Assembly: GCA_013389125.1 (NCBI GenBank)
Contig: JACADX010000169.1
Coordinates: forward strand, 1 to 9,562
Reading direction: 5' to 3'
DNA length: 9,562 bases
Source: Parvularculaceae bacterium
Lineage (GTDB): Bacteria > Pseudomonadota > Alphaproteobacteria > Caulobacterales > Parvularculaceae
Shown in pieces: positions 6,841 to 9,562 of the stretch. The notes under the pieces are model-generated. The model had not been told where the DNA came from and ran no database searches. It was given only the letters and a program-made list of their open reading frames with translations. How positions within the stretch are numbered: the stretch's first letter is position 1; each line of letters opens with the position of its first letter. A program made the translations under genes and the position numbers.

Positions 6841-8253
6841 ATGATTGTCGTTCCAGGCATTGAGAAGCGGAAGATCGGCGTATACGGGCTCGGTCTTACC
6901 GGACTTGCGACCTGCGAGGCGCTCGTCGCTTCGGGCGCCGAAGTCTACGCATGGGACGAAAAAGAGGAAGCGCGCGCGAAGACCGAGAAAACGCGCTATG
7001 CGGACGAGCACCCGAAGCGCTGGCCCTGGAGCGAGCTTCGCTCGCTCGCATTGAGTCCCGGCGTGCCGCTCACCCACCCGGCGCCGCATCCGATCGTCAA
7101 GAAGGCGCACCAGGCGGGCGTCGAAATCATCGGCGACATCGAATTTTTCGCGCGCGCGGCGAACGCCGCGCCGAAGAATGAGCGCCCCCGCGTCATCGCC
7201 GTCACCGGTTCGAACGGAAAATCGACGACGACGGCGCTTATCGGCCACATTCTGAAGGAATGCGGGAAAGACGCCGTCATCGGCGGCAATATCGGGATGC
7301 CGGCGCTTTCCTTGCCGCCGATCGAAGCCGGCCGCGCCTATGTGCTCGAGCTTTCCTCGTTCCAGCTCGATCTCGCCAAGACCCTTCGCGCCAATGTCGC
7401 CATTTTGCTCAACTTTTCGCCGGATCATATCGATCGTCATGGCGACATGGGCGGCTATATCGCCGCCAAAAAACGCATCTTCATGAATCAGACGCGAGAA
7501 GATGCGGCGATCATCGGCGTCGACGACGCCTGGTCGCAGGGCCTTTGCGCGAAGCTCTTGTCGGAAGGCGAGCGGGCCGTGACGCCGATCTCGGCCGAGG
7601 GCGCGCTCGGACGCGGCGTTTTCGCCCTCAATGGCAAGCTCTATTACAGCTTCGGCGACAAATCGGGCGAGGCGGGCGACATTTCGGCCGTCGCCGCGCT
7701 CAAGGGCCAGCACAATTGGCAGAATGCGGCCGCCGCGCTCGCCGCCGCGATAGCGGAAGGGATCGCGCCGAATGTCGCGGCGAAGGCGATGGACCGCTTC
7801 CCAGGCCTTCCGCATCGGATGGAGATCGTCGCGCGGAAGGGCAAGGTGCTGTTCGTCAACGATTCGAAGGCTACGAACGCCGACGCGGCGAGCCGGGCGC
7901 TCAAATCCTACGACGACATATTCTGGATCGCCGGCGGCAAGGCGAAGGAAGGCGGCGTAGAGTCGCTGCGTTCCCTGATGAGGCGGGTCCGGGGCGTCTA
8001 TCTCATCGGCGAGGCGGCGCGCGAATTCGAGGGGCAGCTTGCGGGCGCTGCGGCCTGCTTTCAGTGCGGCGACCTGCCGACCGCGGTTGCGCGCGCGGCG
8101 CGCGATGCGACGGCGAGCGGCGCAGCATCGCCGGTCGTACTCTTGTCGCCGGCCTGCGCTTCCTACGACCAGTTCCGGAATTTCGAAGAGCGCGGCGAGA
8201 TCTTTCGAAAGCTCGCAAACCAGATCGAGACGTTGGGCGGAGAGGCGGCATGA
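6841..8253 (+). CDS. murD: UDP-MurNAc-L-alanine:D-glutamate ligase MurD
   Basis: A 470-residue cytoplasmic Mur ligase that adds D-glutamate to UDP-MurNAc-L-Ala using ATP. The N-terminal UDP-binding Rossmann-like domain shows VYGLGLTGLATCEAL (14-28) and ALSPGVPL (70-77). The ATPase domain has TGSNGKSTTT (122-131, Lys127), GGNIG (148-152), LELSSFQL (169-176), DHIDRHG (195-201) and AAKKRIF (208-214), whose Lys210 matches the carbamylated lysine. The C-terminal domain has PGLPHRME (321-328), NDSKATN (340-346), AGGKAKEG (364-371) and LSPACASYDQF (435-445). ATG 6841 is the only nearby Met in frame; its ribosome binding site is weak (AGGCGG at 6826-6831, overlapping the mraY stop). The end overlaps ftsW as ATGA. 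The ftsW frame stays open through the second half of this gene, but that is not coding. Confidence 0.97.
   Translation: MIVVPGIEKRKIGVYGLGLTGLATCEALVASGAEVYAWDEKEEARAKTEKTRYADEHPKRWPWSELRSLALSPGVPLTHPAPHPIVKKAHQAGVEIIGDIEFFARAANAAPKNERPRVIAVTGSNGKSTTTALIGHILKECGKDAVIGGNIGMPALSLPPIEAGRAYVLELSSFQLDLAKTLRANVAILLNFSPDHIDRHGDMGGYIAAKKRIFMNQTREDAAIIGVDDAWSQGLCAKLLSEGERAVTPISAEGALGRGVFALNGKLYYSFGDKSGEAGDISAVAALKGQHNWQNAAAALAAAIAEGIAPNVAAKAMDRFPGLPHRMEIVARKGKVLFVNDSKATNADAASRALKSYDDIFWIAGGKAKEGGVESLRSLMRRVRGVYLIGEAAREFEGQLAGAAACFQCGDLPTAVARAARDATASGAASPVVLLSPACASYDQFRNFEERGEIFRKLANQIETLGGEAA
8239..8245 (+). promoter_or_regulatory. Shine-Dalgarno site of ftsW
   Basis: GGAGAGG at the end of murD. The GGAG part is 7 bases from the ATG at 8250. 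It decides the ftsW start at the ATGA overlap, against the much longer open frame that runs back into murD. Confidence 0.72.
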
Positions 8254-9386
8254 AGGCCCTGAGCCGGGTGGACGATTCTGCGGCCGCGCGCTGGTGGTGG
8301 TCGGTCGATCACGGCTCGCTCTTCATTCTGGCGGCGCTGATGACGATTGGCGTCGTTCTCGTCTTCGCAGCGGGTCCCGGCGCGGCGGCGCGCTTTGGAA
8401 TCGCCGACGATCTCCATTTCCCGGCGCGCCAGATCATGTTTGCGCCGCTTGCGGTCGCCGTCCTCCTCGGGGCGTCAATGCTGACGCCGCTGCAGGCGCG
8501 CCGCGCCGGCTCGATCATTTTCGCCGCCGCGCTCGTTTCGCTCTTCGCAGCGGCGCTCTTTGCGCCGGAAATCAACGGATCAAGGCGCTGGCTTGAAATC
8601 GGACCGCTCTCTTTCCAGCCGTCGGAACTCTTGAAGCCCGGTTTCGTCATCGTCGCCGCCTGGATGCTCGCCGAGGGCGCGCGCGACGCGCGGTTTCCAG
8701 GCGGCGCCATTGCGACCGGGCTTTACCTTCTCTGCGCGACGCTGCTCGCATTGCAGCCGGATTACGGTCAGGCGGCGCTCTTGACCGCCGTCTGGATGAC
8801 CATGTTCTTCGTCTCCGGCGGCGGGCTTATCTGGCTCGTCTGCGTCGCCGCCGTCGCGGTCATCGGACTGGTCGCCGGGTATTTCCTTTCGCCGCACCTT
8901 GCGCGGCGCATCGACGGCTTCCTCAATCCTGAGGCCGGCGACAATTATCAGGTCGACAAGGCGCTTGAGGCGATCGCAAGCGGCGGGATCATTCCGAAGG
9001 GCGGCGCTTCATCGGTGAAGCTCTCGCTTCCCGACGCGCACACGGATTTCATCTTCGCAGTCGGCGTGGCGGAATTCGGCATGGCGCTCGGCCTCGTGAT
9101 ACTCGCGCTTTTCGCCGCCTTTGTGATTCGCGCCTACATGAAGGCGACGGGCCTTAAAAGCGTGTTCGCGCAGTCGGCCGTCTGCGGCCTCGCCGCGTTG
9201 ATCGGACTTCAAAGCATCATCAAAATCGGCGTCAATTTGCGCGCGCTGCCGGCGAAAGGCATGACGCTGCCCTTCATCTCCTACGGCGGTTCGTCGCTTC
9301 TGACCGCGGCGCTCACCGTCGGCCTCATCCTCGCCCTGACGCGCCGCCAGGCGCACGCGGCGCGGCGCAAGGATGTCATGCCGTGA
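8250..9386 (+). CDS. ftsW: Lipid II polymerase FtsW (SEDS family)
   Basis: A 378-residue SEDS glycosyltransferase that polymerises lipid II at the septum together with FtsI. The N-terminal cytoplasmic part (1-22) is short, followed by about ten hydrophobic segments (among them 24-41, 61-78, 86-106, 131-142, 152-168, 173-189, 193-212, 268-293, 304-325 and 346-364), with a large periplasmic loop at about 214-266. Family motifs are NGSRRWLEIG (109-118), FQPSELLK with Glu126 and Lys129 (122-129), LQPDYGQ (168-174), FLNPEAGDNYQ (224-234), AHTDFIFAV with Asp266 (263-271) and KGMTLPFISYGGSS (336-349). The AEFG stretch (274-277) has Ala274 where EEFG or EELG is usual. The start at ATG 8250 is set by the good ribosome binding site, the ATGA overlap and the usual family length. 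It ends in a GTGA overlap with murG. The KGMTLPFISYGG form favours FtsW over RodA, as does the dcw context. Confidence 0.96.
   Translation: MKALSRVDDSAAARWWWSVDHGSLFILAALMTIGVVLVFAAGPGAAARFGIADDLHFPARQIMFAPLAVAVLLGASMLTPLQARRAGSIIFAAALVSLFAAALFAPEINGSRRWLEIGPLSFQPSELLKPGFVIVAAWMLAEGARDARFPGGAIATGLYLLCATLLALQPDYGQAALLTAVWMTMFFVSGGGLIWLVCVAAVAVIGLVAGYFLSPHLARRIDGFLNPEAGDNYQVDKALEAIASGGIIPKGGASSVKLSLPDAHTDFIFAVGVAEFGMALGLVILALFAAFVIRAYMKATGLKSVFAQSAVCGLAALIGLQSIIKIGVNLRALPAKGMTLPFISYGGSSLLTAALTVGLILALTRRQAHAARRKDVMP
9369..9373 (+). promoter_or_regulatory. Shine-Dalgarno site of murG
   Basis: AAGGA lies 9 bases before the GTG at 9383, near the end of ftsW, and supports that GTG start. Confidence 0.6.
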
Positions 9387-9562
9387 GCGCCGGTCGCGAC
9401 AATCTCATCGCGCTCGCCGCGGGCGGAACGGGCGGGCACCTCTTTCCGGCCGAGGCGCTGGCGCAGGAACTGAAGCGGCGCGGCTGGCGCGTTCTTCTCG
9501 TCACCGATGCGCGAGGCGCGCGCTACGCGGCGTCCTTTCCGGCCGACGAGCGGTTCATGATC
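9383..9562 (+). CDS. murG: Lipid II synthase MurG (UDP-GlcNAc transferase), 3' end cut by window
   Basis: The first 60 codons of the peripheral membrane glycosyltransferase that adds GlcNAc from UDP-GlcNAc to lipid I, giving lipid II. After a short lead comes LIALAAGGTGGHLFPAEALA (8-27), which contains the diagnostic MurG glycine-rich loop GGTGGH (14-19) of the N-terminal acceptor-side domain; then follows a second strand, WRVLLVTDARGARYA (36-50), as expected for this Rossmann-type fold. The GTG start forms a GTGA overlap with the ftsW stop and has AAGGA upstream. The remaining roughly 300 residues lie beyond the window. In related clusters murC and murB follow. Confidence 0.96.
   Translation, partial: MSAGRDNLIALAAGGTGGHLFPAEALAQELKRRGWRVLLVTDARGARYAASFPADERFMI

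Noticed and set aside
7260..8249. The ftsW frame is open for 330 codons upstream of ftsW, suggesting a possible fusion protein
   Set aside because: This part is out of frame with the clearly coding murD, its translation is Arg-rich and featureless, and a good ribosome binding site plus an ATGA overlap place the ftsW start at 8250.
1..9562. Search for an undescribed system, inserted gene, mobile element or repeat array between the core genes
   Set aside because: Every base is accounted for by the canonical dcw gene order with spacers of 26 bases or less. There is no foreign insert, no change in composition and no repeat structure.

Overview
The window is a stretch of a dcw (division and cell wall) cluster, all on the plus strand and almost without spacing. 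In order it holds the 3' part of rsmH, then ftsL, ftsI, murE, murF, mraY, murD and ftsW complete, then the first 60 codons of murG. No stretch longer than 26 bases lacks a gene. I see no RNA gene, mobile element, CRISPR array, terminator or convincing promoter, so the genes are probably transcribed from upstream, from a promoter outside the window.

The organism is most likely an alphaproteobacterium, probably of the Hyphomicrobiales (Rhizobiales). The reasons are the high G+C content (about two thirds by eye), the gene order, and protein details such as the C-terminal end of MraY, the FtsW signature KGMTLPFISYGG and the short FtsL. The DNPR motif in MurE indicates meso-diaminopimelate peptidoglycan, as expected for a Gram-negative cell. 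I cannot name a genus from sequence alone.

The genes supply one pathway. MurE, MurF and MurD are three of the cytoplasmic Mur ligases that build UDP-MurNAc-pentapeptide. MraY moves that product onto undecaprenyl phosphate to form lipid I, and MurG adds GlcNAc to form lipid II. FtsW polymerises lipid II into glycan strands and FtsI cross-links them at the septum; FtsL is a structural partner of the FtsW-FtsI synthase. RsmH methylates 16S rRNA and is the usual upstream member of the cluster. Five junctions are 4-base stop/start overlaps (GTGA or ATGA), and rsmH-ftsL are 4 bases apart. Only the two junctions flanking mraY have real gaps (26 and 13 bases).

This is an ordinary core-genome region and I found no undescribed system. 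Points worth a second look are a non-canonical KTA in place of the KTG active-site box of FtsI, an Ala in place of a usually acidic residue in a conserved FtsW motif, a lengthened periplasmic loop in MraY, and a marked preference for the Leu codon CTT before Glu codons in genes that otherwise use CTC freely.
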